Assembly (NCBI GenBank): GCA_019279435.1
Contig: JAAALK010000287.1
Location: forward strand, 13,454,162 to 13,518,161
From: Zizania palustris
Taxonomy: Eukaryota > Streptophyta > Magnoliopsida > Poales > Poaceae
Direction of reading: 5' to 3'
Length of the DNA: 64,000 nucleotides
Position 1 is the stretch's first letter. Every line of letters starts with the position of its first letter. Shown piece after piece: positions 23,579 to 35,262 of the stretch. Under the pieces are notes generated by a model. It saw nothing but the letters and a program-made list of their open reading frames with translations. It had not been told where the DNA came from and did not search any database. A program made the position numbers and the translations under genes.

Positions 23579-23850
23579 CTATATGTATATATACCACTAT
23601 TGTTGTCCTCCACTTTTATTGTCATTAGAGTCTTCTTATCACCAAAGTTAGTGTAAAATTTGGCAAAAACTATTAATGGGGCATGCCCCATTCTTATTAC
23701 CACATAGTGCCTTTATGTGAGGCCACCTCTTTTATTAGATTCGGGCCGCCCTTGTGGAGACATATCCTTCTACCAAAACTTGCAACCTCAACTTAACTGG
23801 TGCACCCATCTCTTGTCAATATATTAATGGTGTCACCATCACGAATGTTA
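23579..23850 (-). pseudogene. Passenger ORF remnant of CACTA copy 2, proximal block
   Basis: Counterpart of about 1850-2110 in CACTA copy 1. On the minus strand the frame near 23660-23580 encodes a stretch related to 'AKFYTNFGDEKTPM' of copy 1. It is cut at its downstream end by S1. Further out, 24212-24454 (minus) matches 1380-1628 (plus) at both DNA and frame level, but that stretch is AT-rich and is probably not coding. Confidence 0.35.
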
Positions 23851-24689
23851 TTGATATTGCCAAATATTTTTGATAAAAATTAAAACAGTAAGATAATATC
23901 ACATCGGTTTGTTAGATTTATTACCACACAAAAATATATACAATGTAAAATGTATAAACCTGGTGACGGACCCCATTGACTAGATGATTGATGTTTATGA
24001 GGCAACTGTTAAAACATAAGTTGGTATAATAGGGATCCATCTTCTTGCCATGTACTATATTTGAAATGATGAAAAAAATACAATAATACCATATGAATGT
24101 AACTTTATGTATGTTGAACATGATTGCTCCTAAATGTTGGGCTACCAACTTACTAGTCTCCTCGCCACTAGGCTATAATTTGATTCATAGGTGTGTGTGA
24201 CAACTAATTCATTAATCAACGGTACTATGCAATAATAATAGTAAGCATGTAAGAAAACTATCAAAGACACATAATGAAAAAGTATTGTATGAATAAAATG
24301 TAGGAACAATAATATTAGCACATAATGAAGCTAACTTGTCACACACATCCTCATATTTCACAAATAGAATCATCTTTATTGAGCAAATATTTCCACAAAA
24401 TTTCCCCATTCCATCACATTTCCACATATTCATCACATATTCATATATCCACATATTCAGAGGATGAGGACGAGGAGGACCTTAGGAAGATGAGGAGGAG
24501 TATGCAACCAAGGTGGCGGTGATTAGGGTCAGCCACACACAATGTAACAAACGCCAGAATGGTGGCCGACCACACACGATGGAACAGACGATGAAACATA
24601 GGTCATGGAACAAATGGCTGGGATGGAGTGGACCACGGTGGTTTGCGCTAACTGAAAGTGTGTCGATTTAGTTCGGGGACCACCTATTT

Positions 24690-25019
24690 ATCTTTCCATA
24701 GACATCATCAGTGATGGGTAATAGTTGTCACCTGTTACTAGACCAGTAGCCATTAGTGATGGACATAAACTACACTTGTGACTAGATCATTAGTGATTGA
24801 CGATAGGTGCCACATGTCAGACCTACTAGTGACGGGTAGCAATTCGATCGTCACTAATGTAGGTGCCCCATCATTAACGACGGACCACATTACAACCCAT
24901 CACTAATACGACAACTTCACCGATGCATCCAAAATGGTCCATCACTAAAAGTGCATTAGTGACGTGTATAGATTATCCATCAGTAAAGTTCCATCACTAA
25001 AGACTGGTTTGTACTAGTG
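24690..25019. repeat. CACTA subterminal repeats, right end of copy 2
   Basis: Units such as 'cagtgatggg', 'cattagtgatgg' and 'ccatcactaa' run up to the end gtactagtg. Reverse complement of 936-1090. Confidence 0.8.
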
Positions 25020-25073
25020 TAACTTCATTCTTTTTATAACTTATGGTTTCCCTTTTTTGATGTATTATGGATA

Positions 25074-25078
25074 ACTTC
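25074..25078. repeat. TSD of Tat-A, left copy
   Basis: acttc before tgttgatagc. The right copy acttc is at 62890-62894, 37.8 kb away. The 51 bases 25023-25073 between the CACTA TSD and this site are unassigned host sequence. Confidence 0.9.
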
Positions 25079-25383
25079 TGTTGATAGCAAAAAATGGCAT
25101 CAATGGTTAAGATTGTCAAAATATCAATTTTGGTAATTTGGGCCAAAAATACACATGTCCTAGGTCAGGCCGAAGCCCTACAGGGCCGAAGGACCATTGG
25201 GCTATGGGCTCCGGAAGCTTCCAGCCAGCCCACGGCCTTTGGCCAGGAAGCCTTCGGAGGCCCATGCCACCGAAGCTTTGGCCCAAGGCCCACTTCGGGC
25301 AGAGATAGAGTTGGACCTGATTCTGGCCTAGTGTTTATCTCTATTTAGCCTAATTATAGCAGATTAGATTAGAGTTCTAGCCC

Positions 25384-25395
25384 CTATAAATATAG
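25384..25395 (+). promoter_or_regulatory. TATA box of the Tat-A 5' LTR
   Basis: ctataaatatag, repeated at the same place in the 3' LTR (61987-61998). The R region would start some 25-35 bases downstream. The promoter is now separated from the coding region by the 19-kb G1 insertion. Confidence 0.7.
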
Positions 25396-26046
25396 ATGCG
25401 AAGCCAGTTCAGAGGCCCTCCCAACACAAATCAACCATAGAGCCCTAGCTTTGAATCGCATTTACTTTATCTTTACTTTTCTGTACTCTTCGTGGGTTTG
25501 CCTGGAAGCCCTCCGACGGCCACTTCAGAATAGTGGTAATCCTTGTTACTTCTCTTGTGAAGTATCCGTTAATCTACATAATAGATTGCTATCGCCTTGT
25601 TACTTCGCCTGTGAAGTATCTGCTAATCTGCGTAACAGATTGCTACCTTCGTCTCTAGTGCAACACTTAGCAGAATTCGGTCCTCATGCCGAATTAGTAC
25701 TTTGAATCCACTCTGTTGCAGGTTTTCACATTCGGAGCTACTTCGTCGGATGTGTCCGGAGCTGAGAGATTGGTTTCGAAGGTTGACAGAATACCCTTCG
25801 GTGAGATTGTTGCTTCGACCGCACGCTTCACCAACATACTTCTTCACATCAGGCTTCTCCACGCTCGTACTATGCTCCGGACGAAGTCACGCTCGCGCGT
25901 TGCGTTTGAGTCATTATTCTGTATCTTACTGCGTCGGAGACTTCGCGCCGAACCCCGCTGTTCAGAGGTGATTGTCACATCTAGATTCGTTCGGAGTTCA
26001 TCTTCGGCTAGATCAGTCCGAACTCCGAAGGTACCCTTCGGCGGGA

Positions 26047-26051
26047 CACTC
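26047..26051. repeat. TSD of G1, left copy
   Basis: cactc before tgatgagg; identical cactc at 45208-45212 after gcgcatca. The Tat-A 3' LTR has the uninterrupted site 'gggacactcca' near 62597-62607. Confidence 0.9.
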
Positions 26052-26928
26052 TGATGAGGACATCGATAACAGTCATAAAGACATCCAACACTCTATCATT
26101 CTTGGACCAATCACTCGCTCCCGTGCACGAAAGCTTAATTATGAGATGCGTTCGTTTCTTACTTTACATAATGATATGGATATGGATGGGATGCTACTTA
26201 TGGATGATATTTTGACTCTAAGGAACATGGGAGAAGCACTTCTGGATCAAACACATGGGGGAGAGGCAGCACAACAATCCAACTCGAATTCCACTTTAAA
26301 CTCTGATTTCGGTTCGGATTCAGCAGAGCACCCTTCAGTAAAATGGGCATAACTTTCTCGTACGGAGTCGGATTGAGGCGTTCTTTAAGGTGTTGGAAAT
26401 ATAACGAAAATATATTTCCAATGGGTCTAGTGCCAAGTCCTGGTTCGTTACGAAACGTTCTGTGTCATCTAAACAAGTCATCTGGTGCTGCGTCACCGTT
26501 TTGGGCCACGTCGGGCCTTGTATCTGTTTGGGACCTTAAGCCCAACATTAGTCTCGACTTTTCCACAAACCCTAGGTATTAATACTCTGTAGCCACTAGG
26601 GATTAGGGCTGGGTTTTGCTTATTTTCGAATCTCTTGTAGATTGAACTCTGACTTGGTCAGATTGCGGAACCCCACTTGAGAAATCGATCTCTCTTCTGT
26701 TTGCGAGATTGTGTTTCCGTGTTCTTGCTTGTGTTCTCGATTCGCAGGCAGGGATAAGCCTTCTTAGTGAGGTCAATCACGTTGGTGCATGGTTGATAAC
26801 CAACAGAGCCGTGGTGTAGCGATTGCGGGGTTCAGATCTGTGGTGATCGGAAGCCGGATCATCAACATCGAGTCCTCCACCAATCGAGTTTACCCCCCTG
26901 ATGGAAGATCGGGCACCCGTGCGCATCA
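26052..26928 (+). repeat. 5' LTR of G1
   Basis: Starts tgatgaggac and ends gcgcatca. Its first 300 bases are an open frame (to 26352) matching the pol tail in the 3' LTR. About 5 percent divergence from the 3' LTR by eye over the first 290 bases. Confidence 0.85.
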
Positions 26929-26930
26929 AG

Positions 26931-26942
26931 TGGTATCAGAGC
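26931..26942 (+). promoter_or_regulatory. Primer binding site of G1
   Basis: tggtatcagagc, the standard complement of the 3' end of plant initiator methionine tRNA, 2 bases inside the 5' LTR. Confidence 0.85.
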
Positions 26943-28055
26943 CCAAGTTTACTGTCGGGTTCGTAGGTTCATCTTCCCTTGTTCGAGTCAATTTCGCATT
27001 CATCCTAGAGACCATAGAAAAGCCGAACAAAAAAAATTCCCTGTCGGAGACATTGTTAGCCTTTTGCATAATTCTCTTTCAAAGTCCGTAGTATTGAATT
27101 CGTGTCCAAGTTTGTGTCTCGATTGCTGGTTAAATTCGTGTTTTAGATCGGTTCGTGTCTCCTCCACAATTTCCCTACTCCGCTACATAATTTTTCTACC
27201 CCCCACCAATCCCCATCCGCTTCTTTTTCTGCCACAACCAGCAGATCTGATTTAGGGGGAACATATCCGATTTCGAAGGATTCTCCTTGAAACGGCCATA
27301 ACTTTTCTCTCGTAACTCCGATTGAGCTGAAATTTTTACCATAGTTAGATCTCTAAAAGACGGCTTGGGCGATACTATTTCATCAGTATTGACATTGTCA
27401 AAAAAATCAGGAAGGCCTTCATTTTGGGCTCTGAAGTTTCGGCACTGGTTATTTAGGGTTTCCTGTACCGATATCATCTTCCATCGGTTTGAGCCGAAAC
27501 TTGCTGTTGTGCTTAATCTTGGGCATATTGTTGCTACTTAGCACTTGGTAATTGGTTGCAAAAAAAAGAGAGAAAAAAATAAGACAAAAAAAGGAGAGAA
27601 AAAAAGAGGCAATACCGAAGGCCCTGCACTATTTGTTTCATAGTGTTGCTGGTGTCATGTTGACACTATCCTTGCAATTCATCTTGTTCATCCTTGTTTC
27701 CTTCTTGTCTCACTACTGTTCTTAGAACACGAGTAGACCATCAATTAGGACTAATAGTTTGAACATTTATTCAGCATTACTATCTGTTATTGAATTGTGT
27801 TCCACTCAAATATTTGGCCTTCCTATAGCTCCACATACTTACCTTCTGAACAATACAATTTCCTACCGGCAATCGCTATACTCACGACTTCAACGGTATC
27901 ATCCCCAAGCTAACCGGTTATGCCACCTGCTACGATTGGTAAGAACCTTGCAAGAACTTGGTGAAACGCTTGAGTGTGAGCAACTCCACATCCTAGTAGT
28001 TCATAGGAAACTAACGCACTTGTGAGCTTGTTTGTGTTTTGTGTTTTCACTAACC
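26943..28055 (+). other. Untranslated leader of G1
   Basis: About 1.1 kb without a convincing gene. It contains a purine-rich, A-rich tract at 27559-27612 and short frames without domains. Expected to hold dimerisation and packaging signals, but none can be identified by eye. Confidence 0.6.
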
Positions 28056-29380
28056 ATGGTAGGATCACACCAAGGCGATGGAGATGAATGTGTCTCCAAG
28101 TTAGAACTTGGAAATTTGCTGCAAGAACTCAATGCAAATATCGTTACGAGTAACCAGGACAATGAGCACAGATTGGAGAAAATAGAGAGGAACATTGCCA
28201 CCCTCATCACCAGGATAGAGAACATAGAGAGACAACCACCGCCACCGAATGATAGGGCTAAAGATCTCGAGGCAAACAACATAAATCAGGATCATATGCA
28301 ACCTCTTCCTCAAAAACCTCCCCGTCAACAAAATCCACATCGTCCAGGTATGAGAGGTAATAATGGAAACAACCCTCGTGCTGATAATTCATTTGCTAAG
28401 GTTAAATTCAGCATACCCTCTTTTTTTGGCTCATATGATGCTGAAACATATCTGAATTGGGAGATGACAGTACAACAAAAATTTAACTCTCACCTAGTTC
28501 CAAAAATACATAGAGTTAGACAAACCACTAGTGAGTTTACCGATTTTGCTATTATTTGGTGGAATGAGATCTCAAGTGTAGGCTTAGCACCTGACACATT
28601 GGATGGGCTAAAGAGAGCCATGCATGGTAGATTTGTCCCTACTACTTATAAATGTAATTTGCTTCAAAAATTACAGCATTTAAACTAGGGAAATAAATCT
28701 ATAGAGGAGTACTACCAGGAACTGCAAATAGGAATGCTATGTTGTGATGTAGTTGAGGATGAGGATAGTAAAATGGCTAGATTTTTTGGTGGGTTAAGAA
28801 GAGAAATACAGGACATAGTAGATTATAAGGAATATAATACACTCAATAGATTGTTTCACATTTATATGAAGGCAGAAAGAGAATTGTAGGGACGACAGCC
28901 GAAGTCGAAGGGTAACTTCACCGACACAAGACCGGCATCTGCAACGGGAAAATCAACACTACCTTCTCCCGCACGGTCTGCTACCCCTTCGTATCCAGGG
29001 CGCGTTTAGCAGCACCTTCGTCTTCACTACCACTAGAGGAAAAGAGTAAGACAAACCTACCAGCTACTAGTTCCTCATCGGTTGCTTCTACAGGCTAAAC
29101 CAGTAGAGTCATTTGCCACAATCGCAAAGGGAAGGGCTATTTCATGATAGATTGCCCAAGCCAAAGATGGATATTCATTGCTACTGAGGATGGAAGGTAT
29201 GTTAGTACTAGTGATATTGAAGATAGTGGTACTGACGATGCAGGTGATGATGAAGAGCCTGAAAGTGATGGCAAGGAGGTTTTAGGTACTGCCGCCACAG
29301 AGAAGTATCAAGCATTGATTGTACAACGTGTTTTAAACACTCAATTAAGTGGAGCAAATGGACACACTACAATGACATAA
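28056..29380 (+). pseudogene. gag: Chromovirus-like gag of G1
   Basis: The start atg at 28056 lies in a good plant context (accatgg). The N-terminal part has a coiled-coil-like stretch (about residues 12-60) and a proline/asparagine-rich linker. The retrotransposon gag domain starts with 'KFSIPSFFGSYDAETYLNWE' (about 28404-28463). It is interrupted by a stop at 28686-28688, continues in frame with 'SIEEYYQELQIGM', then loses frame after about 28890. A decayed zinc knuckle near 29114-29155 (CHNRKGKGYFMIDC) lacks the second cysteine and the histidine, so it cannot be a normal CCHC knuckle. The gag product would form the particle core and bind RNA; this copy cannot. Confidence 0.8.
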
Positions 29381-29390
29381 CTTATTTCAA

Positions 29391-30333
29391 ATGTTCCTCA
29401 TTGTCAATGATCATCGTGTTCGTGTTATAATTGATGGAGGAAGCAGCAATAACTTGGTGAGCATAGAGCTGGTTAATAAGCTTGGATTGACCACACGCCC
29501 ACACCCTCATCCCTGCTATATTCAGTGGTTCAACAATAGTGGTAAGGTCATTGGTACATACCATGACTTTGCTGATTTTGATGTTGTACCTATGCAAGCA
29601 TGTTCACTTTTATTGGGTCGGCCATGGGAATTTGATACGGATGCCACACATCACGGTAGGAGTAACAAATATACACTTATGCACAAGGGAAAGAAAATTA
29701 CTTTGCTTCATATGTCTCCCACTAAAATTATGCAATGTGACAAAGAGAATTTTGAGAAGAGAAAGAAGGAGACTGCACCACAATCTGAAAATCAGCAAGT
29801 AGCTAACACTATCTTCCCACCTATGAAAGATAAGAAATACAATAGCTCTAAGTCGGACGGAATTAAATTGAAAGGGGGTGTTATGCTTGCTACTAAATCT
29901 GATTTGGTTGATGTTAATGAGTTTGATTCTCCTTGTTATGCATTGATATGCAAAGAAGTATTGTTTTCATTTGAGGATTCTTCCACTTCTTTGCCTCCTG
30001 CTGTCACTAACCTTTTGCAGGAGTATAAGGATGTGTTTCCAGTGGAGATGCCTCCAGGGCTGCCACCTATTTGAGGTATTGAGCATCAAATTGACTTGAT
30101 CCCAGGAGCGACATTGCCAAACCGTGCTGCATATAGAACAAATCCGGAAGAGACTAAAGAAATTGAGCGACAAGTCCAAGAATTGCTGGACCGTGGGTAC
30201 GTATGCGACAGCCTTAGTCCATGTGTTGTGCCTGTTCTTTTAGTCCCTAAGAAAGATGGTAGTTGGCGTATGTGTGTTGATTGTAGAGCCATCAATAATA
30301 TTACAATATGGTATCATCATCCTATTCCTATGT
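29391..30333 (+). pseudogene. pol: G1 protease and first part of reverse transcriptase
   Basis: An aspartic protease domain starts near 29391: 'VIIDGGSSNNLVS' carries the active-site aspartate (DGG in place of the commoner DTG/DSG, but usual for this group), followed by 'LLLGRPWEF'. After a spacer, the RT N-terminus follows a stop at 30072-30074, with 'LIPGATLPNRAAYR', 'LVPKKDGSWRMCVDCRAIN' and 'HHPIPM', where the frame is cut at 30333 by S2. The remaining RT resumes at 42084. Confidence 0.85.
30329..30333. repeat. TSD of S2, left copy
   Basis: tatgt before tgaggagcc. The right copy is taagt (42079-42083), one mismatch. Joining at this site restores continuity of the G1 RT domain. Confidence 0.8.
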
Positions 30334-32604
30334 TGAGGAGCCATGTTGAAGAGCGTGGGCCTCATGGCTCCAGAAGTGATGAGTCATTGTCAACGATAGT
30401 CAAAGAGGACAGAAGAAGAGAGAAGACCTGCTGCGTCTGGGCCGCGTGTGACTCAGGTACATGGGCAGTGAGCGACTGTCGGGCAAAAGGGCCGCGAAGT
30501 CGGGCTGGCCCAATCTGGGTACATGGGCTAGGAGCAGTAGAGGATCCACTGGGCTGTTGACCAGGATTGACTCAGGTACATGGGCAGCGAGTGATTGTCG
30601 GGCTGAGAGAGCTGCGGAATCGGGCCGGCCTAATCCGGGTACCTGGTGCAAAGTCGGTGGAGGCTTTGTCAGTTTCGGCGCAAAACTGACGATCGCTGAT
30701 CTCGCATCGGACTGTCCAAAAGAGAAGCCGTAGTCGCTATGAAAGCTTAGCTTCTGGATAAGTCATCTGTAAATAGGAGTTTACTATTTTGTCCCTAGGC
30801 CCACAGTCAGTCAATCGAGTCTGTAAAAATATCCTAAGGGTAGTTTGGTCTTTTCCATTTATTTCAGCGTCTGTAAAAAAACCCTAGGGGTATTTCTGCA
30901 TTTTCCCCATTTATTAGGTTGCCTATAAATAGGCCCCAATCCCTAGGGTTAGGGTTAACTCACTTTAATCTAAAAAATAAGAGTTCACTTTCCCCACGTT
31001 GTTTTCTGTATTGTGAGCCGCCGCAACCGTGTTATGTGCCTGTTCATCGATTGTTTTGTCTAGCAATCGTCCAACCAGGTTTTATTACTCTTTGCTATCT
31101 TTCAATCCAGTTTTTTTTAATATCGTGCAGTTGTCTTCTGATATTCATTTGATTTTGTTGTTTTGAGAAATATTAAATCCTGGTTGCCTCTGCATCTGTG
31201 TTCTTGTTGATTGGATTTTTACCGAAAGCAGTTTAGGTTTTTTAAATGCGTGTGCAGGAATTTTTGGTCCTTGCTGTTAGTTTTTGATTGTTTTCCTGTT
31301 TTCTGTAGCACAGCAGTGTCCATGGGTTCTTGAATTGCTGACATGGCCTAGACGTAGGTCTTCAATATTTCGTCTTGGCTGAATTTTTCTTGTGACGTGA
31401 CTAGCTAGCTGCGCCTATCTGTTCTTGCACAACGCAAGGCAGTTCTAGCTGTTTTGCTGTTTGCCCGCAGAAGCTAGTGCGTGAATAGACTGTGCAACAG
31501 CAGCAAGAAAGCTTAGCTAGCAACAGCAGCCGGCAGTGTCACGGTTCTGTTTTTTATTGCAGTAGTGTGTGTTCATTGCCTATGCAAGCTAGGATGGCAG
31601 CCTAAGTGCCAGGCCTATGCTTGTGCCTCTTTTCAAGAGAACCTACACAATTGGTAGGTGCAGATTTCTGTAGTTGTGGGTTTCGGATAGCACCATCCAG
31701 CAGCTGCACTCTTCGAACATTGTTTTTTGGTCTGCTACAGGGTTCGCAGCAGTGTTGCTTCCTAGCCAAGTCTGTTTTCATTCGCATCGAAGGATGTTTT
31801 CTCTGCAAACGAAGTATGTCCATCACAGCATTGGATTCTGACTAAGTTCATTGGATAACTTCGATTTGTTTTACGCGTGAGGCTTCGCTGCCACCGTGAG
31901 CTTCGGAAAACGTTCTTTAAACTATTATTATAGGCTTCATTTTGACTGTCATTCATCGTGTTTTTTATACGAAGCACCCTCTGAACAGAACTTCATACAA
32001 GCTTGGCTGACGCTTCGTTAGTGATTTGAGGTGTGTATTTCGGAGCAATTTTTTTCTTCGAAGGGGGACAGCTTCGGAATGTGTTCCAGGCTGCTGCGAA
32101 GTGCTATTTTTCCCTAGCGTCTATTCTGTTGTGTGGGTCCCGCTTTTCGAAAGTTTTGGTCTGTATTTTTCTCTGGCTTCGAAGTTCACGTCTGTACCTT
32201 TGCACGACACCTTCGAAGCAGGCTTCGGCACGTTCACTACAGGCTTCGATACTGTGGACTTTGAACAGGCTTCGTCAAGTACCAAACAGGAGACAACCTT
32301 GAACAGTAAGACTCATCGTTTTACGAACACTCAGATTAAATTTATGTGATGATCTTTTACTATGAAGCTTGACTCGTTCATGTGATAAATGTTCTGTTAA
32401 TTTGCCTATTAGCACTGTGTTGGTGTCTTTTCAATTAGGACACCGGTTGTTTTTAGGCTAGATCATTTTAGGTCTTGACGATCTGTTTACATTTTCCTAC
32501 TAAGTCTTTTTGAGGTGCGTTGGGTGTTGGGAGCAGGCCATTGATTCGAAAGAATTTTTTAGGCACCCATTCACCCCCCTCTAGTCGCTACTTTCGGTCC
32601 TACA
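30334..32604 (+). repeat. 5' LTR of S2
   Basis: Starts tgaggagccatg and ends cggtcctaca. Its first 330 bases contain several copies of the word 'ccgggtac/actcaggtac' with 'gggcagcgagcga'-like segments. The last 700 bases are rich in ttcg words. Confidence 0.9.
30922..30932 (+). promoter_or_regulatory. TATA box of S2 LTR
   Basis: cctataaatag, repeated at 40391-40401 in the 3' LTR, followed about 25 bases later by 'ctagggttagggtta'. It would drive the genomic transcript. Confidence 0.7.
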
Positions 32605-32606
32605 AG

Positions 32607-32618
32607 TGGTATCAGAGC
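32607..32618 (+). promoter_or_regulatory. Primer binding site of S2
   Basis: tggtatcagagc, 2 bases after the 5' LTR; initiator methionine tRNA type, identical to that of G1. Confidence 0.9.
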
Positions 32619-32667
32619 TTGGTTAGGGTTTTTCATACCTTAACCGGTTCTAACCCCATTAGTGATC

Positions 32668-35203
32668 ATGACGTCTCCTAGCAAGGTCCCATCCTTGGAA
32701 GCTTATGGCTATAATTATTGGAAGACTCGCATGCGAGCCTATCTCATGAGCCAAAGCTCGGACATCTGGGACATTTGCGTTCACACTACGTTTGTCATAT
32801 TGCCAGTTGCTGAACGTGGTACTCCTGGTATCATCGCTCAGCATGTGAACAATAGCAAAGCTATGAACATCTTGTTTTCCGGTTTAGGTCCCACTGAATT
32901 TGAGCGTGTGAGCCATCTCTCCACTGCGAGAGAGATCTGGGCTACCCTCCAGGCACACCATGAGGGGACAGCCCAGGTCAAGGCTCGGCTCTATCAGACC
33001 TACCGGCGTGAATATGAGAACTTCACACAAAAGCCGGGTGAATCTGTTGAAGCATTGTTTGGTCGTTTTCAGTCGATCATAAACAAGCTTCGGGACAACA
33101 AGGCTGAGGGTGTTCAGTTAGTCTCAGATCACGAACAGGCGCTCAAGGTTCTCCATACCTTGGACCCAAAGATCTGGGAGATCAAGGTATCCTCTATCAT
33201 CGAGAGCACTTCTTATGATACCTTGACCATTTCTGAGTTGTTTAGCAAGCTGAAGGCCAACGAGGTTGATTCCCAGTTGAGATCAAATCTCACTGGCTCT
33301 GGATCAAAGTCTCTGGCCCTTGCTACACCTTCTGTTGATCCCTCTTCTGTGAGCTATGCTGGGTTCCCTTTGATGTCTATCACTGAGGACCAGCTTGAGT
33401 CTTTGGGAGATGATGATTTGTGTATGTTTAACAACTGGGTGCGTCGTGTTTATGACAAAAGGATGTTCAAATGACACAGCACGAAATCCAGGTGCTTGGA
33501 GTGTGGTGACCTAGGACACTTCATCGCCGACTGCCCCAAGCGCAATGGCCACAAGAAGGGCACCGGTGGTGGCTTCCACGACTCCGGCAAGCACGACAGC
33601 TCCTCCTTCAACAAGGGCAAACCAAAGACCAGATTCTTCGGAAAGGCCCTAAAGGACTACCAGCGAGAGAACAAGAAGCGCGACAAGGCCTTCTTCGCCG
33701 AGATGGAGAAGAGCTACTCCAAGCGTTCTACGTCTTCTTCCTCTTCATCGAGCTCAAGCGATGAGGAGATCATCATCAGGAAGGGGAAGGACAAGGACAA
33801 GCGATGAACGTGAAATCGTTGATTTACTTGAAAGCAATCGTCAGGAGTTAAAATATCGGGAAAAACTGCTTAGGAGGGCTAAGAAGAGGATAGATGAGTT
33901 AGAAAGTGAGCTTGCCGTGGCCAACGGCAGAATTGAGAGTATATCTTCTTCCCCTTGATTGGGTGATAGCAGTGAGTGCCCAAAGTGTGAGGTGCTTCTG
34001 TGTGACCTGTCGACTCTGAAGTCTAGGTACACAGAAAGGGTTGATGAGAGGGACGCTTTGGCCACTGAGCTTGAAAGCACTCAGCTGGAGCTGAAAGATG
34101 CTCAAGCCACTGTCGTCGTGCCGTGTGCTGATTGCCCATCTCATCTAGCTAGTCTAGCTGAGCTGAAAGCCAAGGGCGATGAACATTTGGGTGATTTGGA
34201 GAGAGTGAGAGCTGAGTTGGCGAAGACTAGGCTAGAGCTTGAGACACTATCAGTTCCACCCACTGTCTGTGAGAACTGCTTGTCTCTTAGACTGGAGTTG
34301 ATCAAGCTGAAAGCTGAGAAGTCTGTCCAGGTAGATAGCGAGTGTGAGACCTGCTTGTCTCAGGTGGAGGTACTAGCTTCCTTGAGAGAGGAGCTAGCTG
34401 ATTCTCAGAATGAGAACTTTTACCTCCGTTCTATCCTGAGTTGGATCAGTGCCAGAGAGCCACAGCTCGGCATGATGATCCAACAGTTTAAGAGGTAGGA
34501 TGAGTTTGGGGTAGGTTACACCTACACCAAGGCTGACTTTGAGAGTGCTATTAGCCGGGCAGTGGAGTGGAGTAAAATGACTCCTGAGCAGAGATATCCC
34601 AAGACTCACTCCACTGAGTCTTTCTAGACTTGTCAGCCCAAGGATGGAGTAATCCAAGAACAGCCCAAAGCTCCACCCAAGAAGCCCATCTGGGTTCCAA
34701 AGCCCAAACACCTCCACACTTCACTAGACTCTCTTCCTGGACCCTCTCAACCCAAGAAGACTACACCAAACACCACTAAGCCCAAGAACCCCAAGCCTCA
34801 ACCACATCCCAAGAAGCCCACCTACCATTGTGAGTATTGTCAGAGAGAAGGGCATCTTGCGGAGTTTTGCTTCAGGAGGAAGCGGGTTGAGAGAGCAGAG
34901 AGAGCTCGTGGTGGTCAGAAGCAGTTCTATCAGCAGGGTGGTAGACTGCGTGTTCCTCGACGTGGGGAGAGGCTGCAGGCCAGGCCGCGTCGTGTAGGTG
35001 GTGGTAGAGGAGACGGTTTTCATGCCCGTGCTCCAGATGGTGGTGTTCGTTCCGGTAGAGCTCCAGGCCGTTTTGGCTATGGTCCTGGACCTCGTGGCCG
35101 AGGTTTTAGGCAGAACCAAGGACCGTGCTTTGAGCCGCATTTTGGTCCAAACTTTTCAGATGATTTCTGCTTTCCGTCTTTTGAGCAGATGGCTCAACAC
35201 TAG
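32668..35203 (+). pseudogene. gag: Sirevirus S2 gag
   Basis: Start atg at 32668. The N-terminal copia gag domain has 'NYWKTRMRAYLMSQ' and the capsid region 'GESVEALFGRFQSII' (about 33040-33085). An in-frame stop at 33472-33474 precedes the first CCHC zinc knuckle CLECGDLGHFIADC (33493-33534). A basic, serine-rich part follows; the frame shifts near 33790, there is a stop at 33956-33958, and then a long acidic helical region (33959-34498). After further stops (34496-34498, about 34625) comes a proline/lysine-rich linker and a second knuckle CEYCQREGHLAEFC (34829-34870), then an arginine/glycine-rich tail. The extended C-terminus with a second knuckle is characteristic of Sirevirus gag. Inactive as read. 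Confidence 0.85.
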
Positions 35204-35262
35204 TTTAGCTCTTTTGCTAAACCCGGTGCCGGACCATTTGCTCCCACTTACAACCACTGATT

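Larger units (their letters stand above)
8611..25019 (-). mobile_element. CACTA transposon copy 2, interrupted by retrotransposon S1
   Basis: The left end is 'cactaccacaaaaatg' and the right end 'gtttgtactagtg', complement of CACTAGTACAAAC. The flanks are caa (8608-8610) and taa (25020-25022), a TSD with one difference. Without S1 and its TSD the element is about 2.13 kb and matches copy 1 (936-3391) in inverted orientation along most of its length: 8611-9299 corresponds to the right part of copy 1 and 23579-25019 to its left part. The joint falls exactly at the S1 insertion, where copy 1 reads continuously across about 2110-2120. This makes copy 1 an independent empty-site control for the S1 insertion. 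Confidence 0.85.

Noticed and set aside
26943..28055. Host gene fragment in the G1 leader
   Set aside because: Position between primer site and gag start, no domain, no splice structure; ordinary leader.
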